DNA of 64,000 bases, from NCBI RefSeq assembly GCF_000421825.1, contig NZ_ATXT01000016.1, positions 186,001 through 250,000 of the forward strand, written 5' to 3'. The notes under the pieces were generated by a model. That model had not been told where the DNA came from. It was given only the letters and a program-made list of their open reading frames with translations, and searched no databases. Below, piece after piece: positions 55,228-64,000 of this stretch; positions within the stretch are counted from its first letter, which is position 1; the number at the start of each line of letters is the position of its first letter. The translations under genes were made by a program, and so were the position numbers. Origin of the DNA: Humibacter albus DSM 18994. Lineage in GTDB: Bacteria; Actinomycetota; Actinomycetes; Actinomycetales; Microbacteriaceae.

Positions 55228-56457
55228 TCACAGGTCCGAGAACGCCACCCCCGGGTCGACGAGGCGCTCGGTGTCGACGGCCTTTCCGCTCGCGATGAGC
55301 GGCTTGACCGCGTCGACGACATCCCAGACGTTCACGTTCATGGCCGCGAGCATCCGGTTCTGCGCGTCCAGCCAGAACGCCACGAACTCGCGCTTGCCGA
55401 GGTCGCCGCGCACGAACACCTGCGGCTGCGCGCCACGCGGCACGAAACCGATGTACTCCATGCCGAGGTCGTACTGGTCGGTGTAGAAGTACGGCAACTC
55501 GGTGTACTCCTCGTCGCCGCCGAGCAGCGCCGCGACGGCGGCCTGCGGCTGGTTGAGGGCGTTCGCCCAGTGCTCGACGCGAACCCGCTGCTTCAGGATC
55601 GGATGGTCGTGGCCGGCGATGTCGCCCACCGCGAAGATATCGGGGTCGCTCGTACGCAACGCCGCGTCGACGAGCACGCCGTTGTCGACGGCGAGTCCCG
55701 CCTGCTGCGCGAGAGTGACGTTCGGCGCCACGCCGATGCCGATCACGATCGCGTCGGCATCGATGACCTCGCCGCCCTCGAGCCGCACGCCGGCGGCCCG
55801 TCCTCCGTCTGCGACGATCTCGGTGATGCGCGCACCCAGCCGCAGGTCGACGCCGTTCTCGCGGTGCAGCACGGCGAAGACCTCGGCGAGCTGGGGCCCG
55901 AGCACGGCCAGCAGCGGCAGCTCCGCGGCCTCGAGCACGGTCACGTCGGTGCCGACCGCGCGCGCGGCGGCCGCCACCTCGAGTCCGATCCAGCCGGCGC
56001 CGATGATGGCCAGCTTCTTGCCCGCCCCGAAGGTGGCGCGAATCGCGTCCGACTCCTCCACCGTGCGCAGGTAGTGCACTCCGTCGGCATCCGCGCCGGG
56101 GATGGGCAGGTGGCGCGCGACGGAGCCCGTCGCCAGCACGAGCTTGTCGTAGGGAACGCGAGCACCGTCATCCAAGACCACCTCGTGCCCGGCGGCGTCG
56201 ATGCTGCTCGCGCTCGCGCCGAGCCTGAGGTCGACCTTGTTCTCCTCGTACCAGCTCGCCGGGTGCACCACGGCGTCGTCGAAGGACGTCTTTCCCATCA
56301 GGTAGTCCTTCGATAGCGACGGCCGCTCATAGGGCGGATGCTCCTCCGTGGCGATCAGAGTGACGGTGCCGCCGAACCCGGCGTCGACGAGGGCCTCCGC
56401 TGTCTTCGCTCCGGCGAGGCCGCCGCCGACGATGACGACGCGCTCTGGGGTGCTCAT
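55228..56457 (-). CDS. FAD-dependent NAD(P)H reductase (ferredoxin-reductase type)
   Basis: 409 residues. The FAD motif is RVVIVGGGLAGAKTAEALVD, the substrate-loop motif PPYERPSLSKDYLMGK, the NAD(P) motif KLAIIGAGWIGLEVAAAARA, and the second FAD motif SDPDIFAVGDIAGHDHP. The C-terminal domain has RVEHWANALNQPQAAVAALL. These are features of rubredoxin/ferredoxin reductases that serve oxygenases or P450s. No ferredoxin or oxygenase gene is adjacent, so its partner lies elsewhere. Confidence 0.9.
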   Translation of the reverse strand: MSTPERVVIVGGGLAGAKTAEALVDAGFGGTVTLIATEEHPPYERPSLSKDYLMGKTSFDDAVVHPASWYEENKVDLRLGASASSIDAAGHEVVLDDGARVPYDKLVLATGSVARHLPIPGADADGVHYLRTVEESDAIRATFGAGKKLAIIGAGWIGLEVAAAARAVGTDVTVLEAAELPLLAVLGPQLAEVFAVLHRENGVDLRLGARITEIVADGGRAAGVRLEGGEVIDADAIVIGIGVAPNVTLAQQAGLAVDNGVLVDAALRTSDPDIFAVGDIAGHDHPILKQRVRVEHWANALNQPQAAVAALLGGDEEYTELPYFYTDQYDLGMEYIGFVPRGAQPQVFVRGDLGKREFVAFWLDAQNRMLAAMNVNVWDVVDAVKPLIASGKAVDTERLVDPGVAFSDL

Positions 56458-56531
56458 GATGTTTCTCCTTCGCTGTGGGCGATGTGGCGGCCGTGAGTGG
56501 CCGCACGTCAGGTGGATCGGTGCGCAGCGCG

Positions 56532-57644
56532 TCAGCGGCGCACGGTGGCGGAGAGCGCTGTTCGCAGGTCCTCCGCGACGCCCTCCCAGGCCCGCACGAA
56601 CGCATCGACGCCGTTCTCCTCCAACAGGGCGACGACCTCGCCGTAGTCGACGCCGAGCGCGGCGAGGTCGCGCAGCACGCCCGCGGCAGCGTCGCCGGTG
56701 CCGCGAATCGAGTCGGCCGGGACCACACCGTGGTCGGCCACCGCCTCCAGCGTGGCCTCCGGCATGGTATTGACGACGCCGGATGCCACGAGCTCGGTCA
56801 CATAGCGCGTGTCCGGGTACGCCGGGTCCTTGACCGAAGTGGATGCCCAGAGCGGCCGCTGCGGACGGGCGCCGGCCTGCGCGAGGGTGCGCCACCGCTC
56901 GGTCGCGATCGTCCGCTCGAAGCGGTGGTACGCGAGCCGGGCGTTCGCGATCGCCGCGAGCCCGCGCATCCGCCGGGCTTCGGCTGTGCCGACGCGGTCG
57001 AGGCGCGCGTCGATCTCGGTATCGACACGGGAGACGAAGAAGGATGCCACGGAGTCGAGTCCCCCGAGCGGTAGGCCGGCGTCGCGCGCCCGTTCCATGC
57101 CCGCCAGGTACGCCTCGATCACCTGCTGGTATCTCTCGAGCGAGAAGATCAGAGTCACGTTCACGCTGATGCCCTCGGCGAGGCACGCGGTGATCGCCGG
57201 CAACCCCTCGAGTGTGGCCGGGATCTTGATGAACACGTTCGGACGATCGACCGCCCACCAGAGCGCGCGCGCCTCGGCGATCATGCCCGCGGTGTCGTGC
57301 GCCAGGCGGGCGTCCACCTCGATCGAGACACGGCCGTCGACGCCGTCGGTGGCGTCGTAGACCGGACGCAGAACATCGGATGCCTCGCGCACGTCGTGCG
57401 TCGTCAGTTCCCGCAACGCTTCACCCACGTCCGCGCCGCGCGCCGCGAGATCGCGTATCTGGTCGCGATAGACATCCGCTCCACGGATCGCTTTGGCGAA
57501 GATCGACGGGTTCGTCGTCACGCCCGAGACGTGCCGCTCCCGCACAAGCCGCTCCAGGCTTCCCAACCGCAGTCGCTCTCGGCTGAGGTCGTCGAGCCAG
57601 ATCGAGACGCCCGCCTCGGTCAGCGTGCGCAGCGGATCAGTCAT
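56532..57644 (-). CDS. tal: Transaldolase
   Basis: 370 residues from ATG 57644, after AAGGGGAT. It moves dihydroxyacetone units between sugar phosphates in the pentose phosphate pathway. Landmarks are [20 protein letters not shown], then [20 protein letters not shown], the Schiff-base Lys in [56 protein letters not shown] and [18 protein letters not shown]. The length is typical for the actinobacterial Tal. It is upstream of the FAD reductase gene by 74 bases. No transketolase or zwf gene is nearby, which is unusual for actinobacterial tal. Confidence 0.93.
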   Translation of the reverse strand: MTDPLRTLTEAGVSIWLDDLSRERLRLGSLERLVRERHVSGVTTNPSIFAKAIRGADVYRDQIRDLAARGADVGEALRELTTHDVREASDVLRPVYDATDGVDGRVSIEVDARLAHDTAGMIAEARALWWAVDRPNVFIKIPATLEGLPAITACLAEGISVNVTLIFSLERYQQVIEAYLAGMERARDAGLPLGGLDSVASFFVSRVDTEIDARLDRVGTAEARRMRGLAAIANARLAYHRFERTIATERWRTLAQAGARPQRPLWASTSVKDPAYPDTRYVTELVASGVVNTMPEATLEAVADHGVVPADSIRGTGDAAAGVLRDLAALGVDYGEVVALLEENGVDAFVRAWEGVAEDLRTALSATVRR

Positions 57645-57821
57645 TCCGCATCCCCTTCTTTCCGGCCTTCTGGCTTTCCGGCCTTCCGGGCCGCCCTGGC
57701 CGGCCCACGTCATCCTTCCCGGCATCCCGGCCGGCTCACGTTGCACTGTCCATCTCCACGTGCCGTCCGCCCCCGCTGGCCCATTCGCCCCGCGGTGCCG
57801 GCCGCGCATCGCGCACGCGGC

Positions 57822-58442
57822 CTACGCGCCGACGCCGGCCAGCGAGAGGAACTCCTGGCGAGACCGCGGATCCTCGCGCAACGAACCGAGCAGCGTCGAC
57901 GTCACGGTGCTCGAGCCGGTCGCGTGCGCGCCGCGCAGGGTCATGCACGAGTGCTCGGCGGAGATCACGACTCCGACCGCTCGTGGCGCCAGATTGTCTT
58001 GCAGCCAGTCGGCGACCTGCTTGGTCAGACGCTCCTGGGTCTGCGGCCGGCAGGCGAAGTGCTCCACGATGCGCGCGAGCTTCGAGAGCCCGACGATCCG
58101 GTCGCCCGGCAGGTAGCCGACGCAGGCGCGCCCGGTGAACGGCAGCAGGTGGTGCTCGCAGATCGACCGGACGGGCACGTCGCGCACCACCACCATCTCG
58201 TCGTATCCCTCATCGTTGGGAAAGGTGGTGAGGTCGAACGGCCGCGGCGTGAGCATCTCGGCCCACGCCCGTGCCATCCGACCCGGCGTGGCGCGAAGGT
58301 GCTCCGACTCGAGCGACATGCCGAGCGCCTCGAGAAAGTCCTCGGCCGCCAGTTCTGCGCGCGCCAGATCGGGCTCGCCCACGCCGCCCCGCACGCGCTT
58401 CGCCGACCGGATGGACTGCACCGGCGCCACCACCTCTGACAT
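57822..58442 (-). CDS. folE: GTP cyclohydrolase I
   Basis: 206 residues. FolE opens GTP to 7,8-dihydroneopterin triphosphate for folate synthesis. Visible motifs are LRATPGRMARAWAEMLTPRP, then RSICEHHLLPFTGRACVGYL with the zinc Cys and His residues, GLSKLARIVEHFACRPQTQE and SAEHSCMTLRGAHATGS, which holds the second zinc Cys. Start at ATG 58442 (MSEVV). No other folate gene is adjacent. It is divergent from a Cys-rich HTH regulator, so it may respond to redox or metal state. Confidence 0.93.
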   Translation of the reverse strand: MSEVVAPVQSIRSAKRVRGGVGEPDLARAELAAEDFLEALGMSLESEHLRATPGRMARAWAEMLTPRPFDLTTFPNDEGYDEMVVVRDVPVRSICEHHLLPFTGRACVGYLPGDRIVGLSKLARIVEHFACRPQTQERLTKQVADWLQDNLAPRAVGVVISAEHSCMTLRGAHATGSSTVTSTLLGSLREDPRSRQEFLSLAGVGA

Positions 58443-58490
58443 GCCCGCACCTCGTTCTCTGCACGACGTCTCCCGCAGCGGTCTTTCTAT

Positions 58491-58505
58491 AAACAATCGC
58501 TGTTT
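58491..58505. promoter_or_regulatory. Candidate operator between folE and its divergent regulator
   Basis: AAACA-ATCGC-TGTTT is a short perfect palindrome in the only A/T-rich patch of this spacer, 49 bases before folE. A related inverted half-site, GATTGTC, lies at 58543-58549. Which protein binds is inferred only from the neighbours. Confidence 0.4.
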
Positions 58506-58585
58506 TTTTAGAATCCCACCCTTTTCCGTTCTCGTCAAGATAGATTGTCATTAGAAGAGACGCCGCGAGCAGAGGGGAGTGCGGA

Positions 58586-59299
58586 ATGGGTGCAGACATC
58601 CCGTCGCAGACGCCGCAGGACGACCTCGCCGACCTCGGACTCCTGGCCGACGACGCTCGCCGACGGCTCTACGACTTCGTCACCGGACAGCGCGATGCGG
58701 TCAGCCGCGAAGAGGCGGCGACCGCGACCGGCATCGGTCGCACGCTCGCCGCCTACCATCTCGACAAGCTCGCCGAGGCCGGGCTGCTGGATGTGGGGTA
58801 TGCCCGCACCAACGGTCGCACCGGCCCCGGCTCTGGTCGCCCGGCCAAGGTCTACACGCGCACGCAGCGTGAGCTCTCGGTCAGCGTTCCGCCGCGCAAC
58901 TACAGCCTGCTGGCGCAGATCCTCACGGCCGCTGCCGAGGAGACGCCGTCCGGCGCGTTCCAGTCGGCGCTCGCCTCCGCCGCCGAGCAGGAGGGCCGAT
59001 CGCTCGGCGAGCGGGCCGACGACATGCCCGCCGCGCTCGCGACCGCCGGCTATGAGCCGACGACGACCGACGAGGGCGACATCGTGCTGCAGAACTGCCC
59101 GTTCCACAGCGTCGTGCGGCAGCACGCGGCCCTGGTCTGCACGCTGAACACGGCGTTCGTGCGCGGAACGCTCGAGGGCACGGGCAACGATCCCGACCGC
59201 GCGGAACTGTCCCCCTGCGATGGGCGCTGCTGCGTGGTCATCCATGCCGAGGCAGCTGCGAAGGGCTCGACGCCGGCGGGGTCTACTCCACGGCGCTGA
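58586..59299 (+). CDS. HTH regulator with C-terminal Cys cluster (SufR-like)
   Basis: 237 residues. The N-terminal winged HTH reads [20 protein letters not shown], then [20 protein letters not shown] and [13 protein letters not shown]. The C-terminal half has Cys residues in [32 protein letters not shown], a spacing like that of SufR-type regulators that hold an iron-sulfur cluster. It is divergent from folE and overlaps the 3' end of clpB by 17 bases. A redox- or iron-sensing role is inferred. Confidence 0.8.
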   Translation: MGADIPSQTPQDDLADLGLLADDARRRLYDFVTGQRDAVSREEAATATGIGRTLAAYHLDKLAEAGLLDVGYARTNGRTGPGSGRPAKVYTRTQRELSVSVPPRNYSLLAQILTAAAEETPSGAFQSALASAAEQEGRSLGERADDMPAALATAGYEPTTTDEGDIVLQNCPFHSVVRQHAALVCTLNTAFVRGTLEGTGNDPDRAELSPCDGRCCVVIHAEAAAKGSTPAGSTPRR

Positions 59300-61439
59300 C
59301 CGCGAGGCGGTCGCCGTCGGTGTCGAGGTCGACGCGCACGATGTTTCCGTCGCGGATGCTGCCATCCAGCAGCGCTGTCGCGAGCCGGTCGTCGATCTCG
59401 TGCTGCATCAGTCGCCTCAGCGGCCGCGCACCGTAGATCGGATCGTAGCCGCGTTCGGCGAGCCAGGCACGGGCATCCGGAGTCACACCGAGCTCGAGTC
59501 GACGCTCGTGCAGCCGCGACTGCAGCCGATCGATGTAGAGCGAGACGATCTCCCCGAGCTCCTCCTCGCTGAGCGCAGAGAACACGACGATGTCATCGAG
59601 CCGGTTCACGAACTCGGGCTTGAACGCCTGACGCACCAGCGCCTGCACCTGCTCCTCCTTCTCGTTCCACGACAGCGTCGGGTCGATCAGGATCGTCGAG
59701 CCCAGGTTCGAGGTGAGAATCAGGATCGTGTTGCGGAAGTCGACGGTGCGACCCTGCCCGTCGGTGAGACGCCCGTCGTCGAGCACCTGCAACAGGATGT
59801 CGAAAACCTCCGGATGCGCCTTCTCCACCTCGTCAAGCAGGATCACGCTGTACGGACGGCGCCGCACCGCCTCGGTCAGCTGGCCGCCCTGCTCGTAGCC
59901 GATGTAGCCGGGAGGGGCGCCGACCAGCCGCGAGACGGTGTGCTTCTCGCCGTACTCGCTCATGTCGATGCGCACCATGGCGTGCTCGTCGTCGAAGAGG
60001 AATTCGGCGAGCGCCTTCGCCAGCTCGGTCTTGCCCACGCCGGTCGGGCCGAGGAACAGGAACGATCCGGTCGGCCTGTTCGGGTCGCTGATGCCCGCGC
60101 GGGACCGGCGAACGGCGTCCGCCACCGCGTGCACGGCGCGCTTCTGCCCGATGAGCCGCTTGCCGAGCTCCGCCTCGAGGCCCAGCAGCTTCTCGGTCTC
60201 GCCCTGCATGAGACGACCGACGGGGATGCCGGTCCATGCGGCGATCACGGCCGCGATGTCTTCCTCGGTGACCTGCTCGTTCACCATGCGCGGCTCATCC
60301 GGGGCGTCTTCGGCGCGCTCGGCCTCGTCGAGGTCGCGCTGCAGCTGCTTGATCGTCTCGTACTCCAGCTTGGATGCCTTCGCATAGTCCGCCTCGCGCA
60401 ACGCACGATCGCGCTCGGTCACCGCCTCGTCGAGCTTCTTCTTCAGCTCGCCGACGCGGTTCAGCCCCATGCGCTCGCGGTCCCAGCGCGCTTCGAGGTC
60501 GGCGAGCTCGCGCTCGCGCTCCACCAGTTCGTCCCGGAGCTTGCCGAGACGCTCCTTGGATGCCTCGTCCTTCTCCTTCTTGAGTGCCAGCTCCTCGAGC
60601 TTCATGCGGTCGACCTGCCGCTTGAGCTGGTCGATCTCCACCGGCGACGAATCGATCTCCATCTTGAGACGGCTCATCGCCTCATCGATCAGGTCGATCG
60701 CCTTGTCGGGCAATTGGCGAGCCGTGATGTACCGGTTCGAAAGTGCCGCGGCGGCGACGAGCGCGGCATCCGAGATGGTCACTCCGTGGTGCGCCTCGTA
60801 CCGCCCCTTGAGCCCGCGCAGAATGGCCACCGTGTCTTCGACGCTCGGCTCGCCCACGTAGACCTGCTGGAAGCGGCGCTCGAGCGCGGCATCCTTCTCG
60901 ATGTACTCGCGATACTCATCGAGTGTGGTCGCCCCGATCAGACGCAGTTCGCCCCTGGCCAGCATCGGCTTGAGCATGTTGGATGCCGCCACCGACCCCT
61001 CGCCGCCCCCTGCACCCATGAGGAGGTGCAGCTCGTCGACGAACGTGATGACCTCGCCGTTCGACTCGTCGATCTCTTTGAGCACGCTCTTCAGGCGCTC
61101 CTCGAACTGGCCGCGATACATCGCGCCGGCCACGAGCGCGGAGATGTCGAGCGACACGAGCCTCTTGTTCTTCAGCGACTCGGCGACGTCGCCTGCAACG
61201 ATGCGCTGCGCGAGTCCCTCGACCACGGCCGTCTTGCCGACGCCGGGCTCGCCGATGAGCACCGGGTTGTTCTTGGTGCGCCGCGTCAGCACCTGGCTGA
61301 CACGACGGATCTCGGAGTCGCGACCGATCACCGGGTCGAGCTTGCCCGCCTTGGCCAGCGCGGTGAGGTCGATTCCGTACTGTTCGAGCGCGCTCTTCTG
61401 CTCCTCCTGGCTGGATGGTGCGCCCTGCATATTCGCCAT
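59283..61439 (-). CDS. clpB: ClpB-type AAA+ disaggregase without N domain
   Basis: 718 residues from ATG 61439. Two AAA+ modules are complete. NBD1 has Walker [17 protein letters not shown] and Walker [12 protein letters not shown]. The long coiled-coil M domain, about residues 275-395 ([20 protein letters not shown], then [10 protein letters not shown]), identifies ClpB. NBD2 has [36 protein letters not shown] and [14 protein letters not shown]. The usual ~140-residue Clp_N domain is missing; the protein starts with a short linker and then [20 protein letters not shown]. With DnaK it would dissolve protein aggregates. A HAIR-like box is upstream. Confidence 0.92.
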   Translation of the reverse strand: MANMQGAPSSQEEQKSALEQYGIDLTALAKAGKLDPVIGRDSEIRRVSQVLTRRTKNNPVLIGEPGVGKTAVVEGLAQRIVAGDVAESLKNKRLVSLDISALVAGAMYRGQFEERLKSVLKEIDESNGEVITFVDELHLLMGAGGGEGSVAASNMLKPMLARGELRLIGATTLDEYREYIEKDAALERRFQQVYVGEPSVEDTVAILRGLKGRYEAHHGVTISDAALVAAAALSNRYITARQLPDKAIDLIDEAMSRLKMEIDSSPVEIDQLKRQVDRMKLEELALKKEKDEASKERLGKLRDELVERERELADLEARWDRERMGLNRVGELKKKLDEAVTERDRALREADYAKASKLEYETIKQLQRDLDEAERAEDAPDEPRMVNEQVTEEDIAAVIAAWTGIPVGRLMQGETEKLLGLEAELGKRLIGQKRAVHAVADAVRRSRAGISDPNRPTGSFLFLGPTGVGKTELAKALAEFLFDDEHAMVRIDMSEYGEKHTVSRLVGAPPGYIGYEQGGQLTEAVRRRPYSVILLDEVEKAHPEVFDILLQVLDDGRLTDGQGRTVDFRNTILILTSNLGSTILIDPTLSWNEKEEQVQALVRQAFKPEFVNRLDDIVVFSALSEEELGEIVSLYIDRLQSRLHERRLELGVTPDARAWLAERGYDPIYGARPLRRLMQHEIDDRLATALLDGSIRDGNIVRVDLDTDGDRLAVSAVE

Positions 61440-61536
61440 CTGTGCTTTGTCCTTCCCCACGGTGGCGCGGCATCTCCGTACGTCGGTCGCCGAACGCGTT
61501 CGTGCTCTGCGAGCCGCGAGAGGATGCCCCTACAAA

Positions 61537-61557
61537 CTTGAGTCTACTAGGCTCAAC
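61537..61557. promoter_or_regulatory. HAIR-like operator (HspR) upstream of clpB
   Basis: CTTGAGT-N7-GCTCAAC (61537-61557) matches 12 of 14 arm positions of the actinobacterial HAIR consensus CTTGAGT-N7-ACTCAAG, bound by the heat-shock repressor HspR. It sits about 100 bases before the clpB start. Confidence 0.75.
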
Positions 61558-61676
61558 TTCGGAAACGCGAGGGGTATTCCACGATCGGCGGAATCGGCTT
61601 CGATCAACGTCAACGTTGTGCCCGGATGCGATCGTTTGCGACCGTTATCGCCCGAACGACGAGTACGCTGTGTCCC

Positions 61677-62444
61677 ATGTCCCTGTTCTCCATCGAACGG
61701 CGCAAGGTCATCATCGACCACGCACGGACCAGCGGGCGCGCCGACGTGACCGAACTCGCCAAGCTTCTCGAGGTGTCGACGGAGACCGTGCGTCGCGACT
61801 TGAACGTACTCGAGAAGGAGGGGCTGATCCGCCGCGTTCACGGCGGAGCCGTTCCCGTCGAGCGGCTGGGCTTCGAGTCCGACCTCGCGATGCGCAGCTC
61901 ACGCATGACAGAGGAAAAGGGTCGCGTCGCACAGAAGGCGGTGGAGTACCTGGCCGACGCCGAGGCCATCTATCTCGATGAGGGCACGATCTTCCGCATG
62001 GTGGCCGACCGGCTCGAGCCGATGCGGCCGCTCACCGTGGTGACCAACTCGCTCGACGTCGCCACCTCGCTGGCAGGCAGGCCGAACATCGAGGTGATCG
62101 TCCTCGGTGGCCGCGTGCGGGCCAAGACCCTGGGGACGGCCGACTTCTGGGCGGTGCAGATGCTCGAGACCATGGTGCTCGACCTGGCGATCATCGGAGC
62201 GAACGGCATCTCCGTCGCCTCGGGTGCCACTGTGCCCGACGCGTCGATCGCCGAGATCAAGTCGGCGGCTCTGCATCACGCGCGCCGGAGCATCCTGATC
62301 GCCGACCATTCGAAGGTGGGAGCGAACTCGTTCATCCGGTTCGCCGGCTTGTCGGAGTTCGAGATGTTCATTACCGACGACGGGCTGTCGGCGGAACACG
62401 CGGCCGACCTGACGGCGGGCGGCGTGGAGTTCATGCTCGCCTGA
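61677..62444 (+). CDS. DeoR family transcriptional regulator
   Basis: 255 residues from ATG 61677. The N-terminal DeoR HTH reads [20 protein letters not shown], then [20 protein letters not shown] and [14 protein letters not shown]. The phosphosugar-binding domain shows [20 protein letters not shown], then [49 protein letters not shown] and [17 protein letters not shown]. It is divergent from clpB. The natural ligand is probably a sugar phosphate. Its targets are not adjacent on the 3' side, where an IS begins. Confidence 0.92.
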   Translation: MSLFSIERRKVIIDHARTSGRADVTELAKLLEVSTETVRRDLNVLEKEGLIRRVHGGAVPVERLGFESDLAMRSSRMTEEKGRVAQKAVEYLADAEAIYLDEGTIFRMVADRLEPMRPLTVVTNSLDVATSLAGRPNIEVIVLGGRVRAKTLGTADFWAVQMLETMVLDLAIIGANGISVASGATVPDASIAEIKSAALHHARRSILIADHSKVGANSFIRFAGLSEFEMFITDDGLSAEHAADLTAGGVEFMLA

Positions 62445-62460
62445 CGAGGCTCCTCGCGGC

Positions 62461-62580
62461 GAGGCGACACGACACGACAACGGCGACACGACCACCAAGC
62501 GATACGACCGCGGCGACACGACGGCGGCGCAATGCGCCACGACGGCGGCGTCGTCGTCGACGTCGTCGACGACGACGACG
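62461..62580. repeat. GCGACACGAC repeats and GTC/GAC palindrome
   Basis: GCGACACGAC and variants recur about five times in 62461-62530. A (GTC)n/(GAC)n stretch (62551-62580) follows that can fold on itself. It lies between the DeoR stop and the broken TCAGG element. Confidence 0.6.
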
Positions 62581-62587
62581 AGAATTC

Positions 62588-62638
62588 GCCACTAATTCAG
62601 GCTATATCGGGTCACATCCATATATGCGCGGTGTGATG
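62588..62638. repeat. TCAGG palindromic element cut by the IS
   Basis: GCCACTAATTCAGGCTATAT (from 62588) and the following CGGGTCACATCCATATATGC match the inverse of the elements at 18096 and 28193 for about 50 bases. Then the similarity stops where the IS481-type end begins. The other arm is missing from the visible sequence. Confidence 0.75.
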
Positions 62639-62640
62639 TC

Positions 62641-62711
62641 TCAGGACATCGGTGACAGTTCTGTATCAGGACATCGGTGACAGTTCGTGTGTCAGGACAT
62701 CGGTGACGGTT
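62641..62711. repeat. Three direct copies of the IS end sequence
   Basis: TCAGGACATCGGTGACAGTT occurs at 62641 and 62666, and with one change (G for A) at 62692; the period is 25-26. The third copy covers the transposase stop codon. A GGTGACACTTC-like inverse is found near the right side, around 63978-63988. Confidence 0.8.
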
Positions 62712-63957
62712 GGTTGGTGGTGGGGCGTCCTTTGCGGATGCTGTTGCTGACGTAGCGTGTGCTTTTAGGCGGCCAGGGGTGCTGGAGGATTTGGGTTCCG
62801 TCGGTGTCGTAGAAGCTGATTGTTTCGGCGTCCCAGACGGCGTGGATCTGCTGTCCGAGGCGGGCGTGGCTGATCTGGAATCGGATGCCGCGGACGCCGA
62901 CTGCGCCGTCGCGTCCGACGGTGAGCAGGTCGCCGCCGGCGTCGGCGGTATTGCGTCGGGTCGGGCTGTCCTGTCCGGGGAGGACCGGGGCGGTGGGGGC
63001 CGGTAGCGGCCGGGGTGGATCAGCGGCGGGAGTCGCGTCCCATGCCTGCTGTGGGGTGATCCGGCCAGGCAGGCCCTGGTGGGGCCGTTCGGTGTTATAG
63101 ATCACGTCGAACTCGTCGACCTGTTCCTGTAGTTGCCGGATCGTGGCGGCGAGGGGTTGTTTGTCCAGCCAGCGGAACAGGGTGCGATGGAATCGTTCGT
63201 TCTTGCCCTGCGTGGTGGGATGATGCGGTTTCCCGGTGATCGGTTTCACACCCAGCGAGGTGAGGTAAGCGACGAGTTGTCCGGTGATGCCTCGGCGGGA
63301 CGGGTTCAACGCCAACCCGTTGTCGGAGAGCAACCGTTGCGGCACCCCGTGCGCGCTGATGCCTTTGCGCACCACGGTCAGCGCGGCTCGAGCCGTCTCG
63401 GTGGAGGCCACGTGCGAGGCGATCGCGAGCCGGGAATGGTCGTCCACGAGCTGGAAGATCACACACTTGCGTCCCTGGGTGAGCACGTATTCGGTGGCAT
63501 CCAGCTGCCAGCACGCGTTCGGAGCGGGATACACGAATCGTCGATACGCTGCCCGCGGTTTCTTCCGCGGCTCCGCTCGCGCCACACCAGCCTGGCGGAA
63601 GATCCGCGCCAACGAGGCGATCGACGGCACCGGGACCATTCCCAGAGCTGTCATCTTGTCGTGCACGCTGATCGGCCCGTGATCCAGACCCGAGGACTCC
63701 AACACGGCCCGCACCGCGATCGCTTGCTGCTTAGTCTCGGCGGTGAGCGTCGACGGACTCAACTTCGGACGCCGCGACCGCGGCTCTAACGCCGCAGCCT
63801 GACCCTCCTGAAGAGCACGCCGACGGATCGCGTAAAACGTCTTCCGCGAGATCTCGTGCTCGAGGCAGAACGTCGTCACCGACCCGCGCGGCGCATCCGG
63901 CGGCCACTGCACGATCGCGAGACGGACACGAGGATCAACCGGATCAACACGACTCAT
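62692..63957 (-). CDS. IS481-type DDE transposase
   Basis: 421 residues. The N-terminal HTH part is TTFCLEHEISRKTFYAIRRR, followed by the rve/DDE core: CWQLDATEYVLTQGRKCVIF with the first Asp, RLLSDNGLALNPSRRGITGQ with the second, and HHPTTQGKNERFHRTLFRWL with the Glu. VIYNTERPHQGLPGRITPQQ, then AW is typical of IS481/IS3-like enzymes. The C-terminal ~100 residues (ITPQQAWD onward, then DADGGDLLTVGRDGAVGVRG-type beta strands) are an extra domain. The frame is intact, so the element may be active. Confidence 0.92.
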   Translation of the reverse strand: MSRVDPVDPRVRLAIVQWPPDAPRGSVTTFCLEHEISRKTFYAIRRRALQEGQAAALEPRSRRPKLSPSTLTAETKQQAIAVRAVLESSGLDHGPISVHDKMTALGMVPVPSIASLARIFRQAGVARAEPRKKPRAAYRRFVYPAPNACWQLDATEYVLTQGRKCVIFQLVDDHSRLAIASHVASTETARAALTVVRKGISAHGVPQRLLSDNGLALNPSRRGITGQLVAYLTSLGVKPITGKPHHPTTQGKNERFHRTLFRWLDKQPLAATIRQLQEQVDEFDVIYNTERPHQGLPGRITPQQAWDATPAADPPRPLPAPTAPVLPGQDSPTRRNTADAGGDLLTVGRDGAVGVRGIRFQISHARLGQQIHAVWDAETISFYDTDGTQILQHPWPPKSTRYVSNSIRKGRPTTNQPSPMS

Positions 63958-64000
63958 CCCTCACAGATAGAACCCCGAAGTGTCACCACCAAACACCCCG

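Larger units (their letters stand above)
62641..64000 (-). mobile_element. IS481-family insertion element (right end at or beyond the window)
   Basis: It consists of the transposase gene 62692-63957, the triple end repeat on the left and a matching inverse on the right (GTGTCACCACCAAACACCCC at the window edge). The insertion has broken a 75-bp intergenic element. The right border and target duplication cannot be placed because the window ends. Confidence 0.75.

Noticed and set aside
62551..62580. GTC/GAC-rich palindrome as a terminator or origin-like element
   Set aside because: Simple-sequence composition explains the self-complementarity, and no T run or iteron pattern accompanies it.

Overview
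The window is high-GC DNA that looks like the chromosome of an actinobacterium, most probably a member of the Microbacteriaceae. The reasons are the strong G/C third positions, the many GTG starts, the very frequent GGCATCC/GGATGCC word, a ClpB without its N domain behind a HAIR-type operator, and actinobacterial families such as DUF6421 and the FBP zinc-finger protein. I saw no tRNA, rRNA, CRISPR array or replication origin. Family names come from recognising motifs by eye; no database search was run.

Layout. 1-8937: housekeeping and metabolic genes (pyrE, a DUF2207 membrane protein, a VOC protein coupled to a phosphosulfolactate-synthase-like gene, a HAD hydrolase, xthA, an AEC transporter, a hydrolase and an SDR). 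8938-20804: an accessory, defence-like island. It holds a VapBC45-like toxin-antitoxin pair with a frameshifted toxin, a divergent XRE regulator, a tightly coupled four-gene operon (short methylase-like protein, DUF262/DUF1524/RAMA protein, Eco57I-type methylase, GIY-YIG/SF2 helicase), a ROK regulator and an orphan HsdR_N-like nuclease. 20886-27732: one sugar-uptake operon on the minus strand (binding protein, two permeases, VOC, aldo/keto reductase, tautomerase, GH1 glucosidase). 28299-42588: mixed metabolic, transport and regulator genes (AlkD-type, lytic transglycosylase, MarR/VOC, ChaA, DUF6421, DUF4190, threonine aldolase, L-serine dehydratase, TetR/DHA2 efflux, nitroreductase).

42824-52484 is a surface and secretion block. 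A 1275-residue beta-helix/Ig wall protein is divergent from a Tat-exported DUF6916-like protein, a GNAT acetyltransferase and three tail-collar proteins. A second DUF6916-like/GNAT pair lies 2 kb downstream. This block and the four-gene restriction-like operon are the two best candidates for undescribed systems. 52326-64000: MFS/MarR, an isochorismatase-fold protein, a FAD reductase, transaldolase, folE with a divergent Cys-rich regulator, clpB, a DeoR regulator, and an IS481-type element inserted in an intergenic repeat.

The non-coding DNA is rich in structure. There are degenerate tandem repeats with a period of 15 bp at or near gene starts (five loci), a 75-bp palindromic TCAGG element (two whole copies and one broken by the IS), a second intergenic family built from GAGCCACCC units around a TGCGCAA core, and several near-perfect operator palindromes next to divergent regulators.
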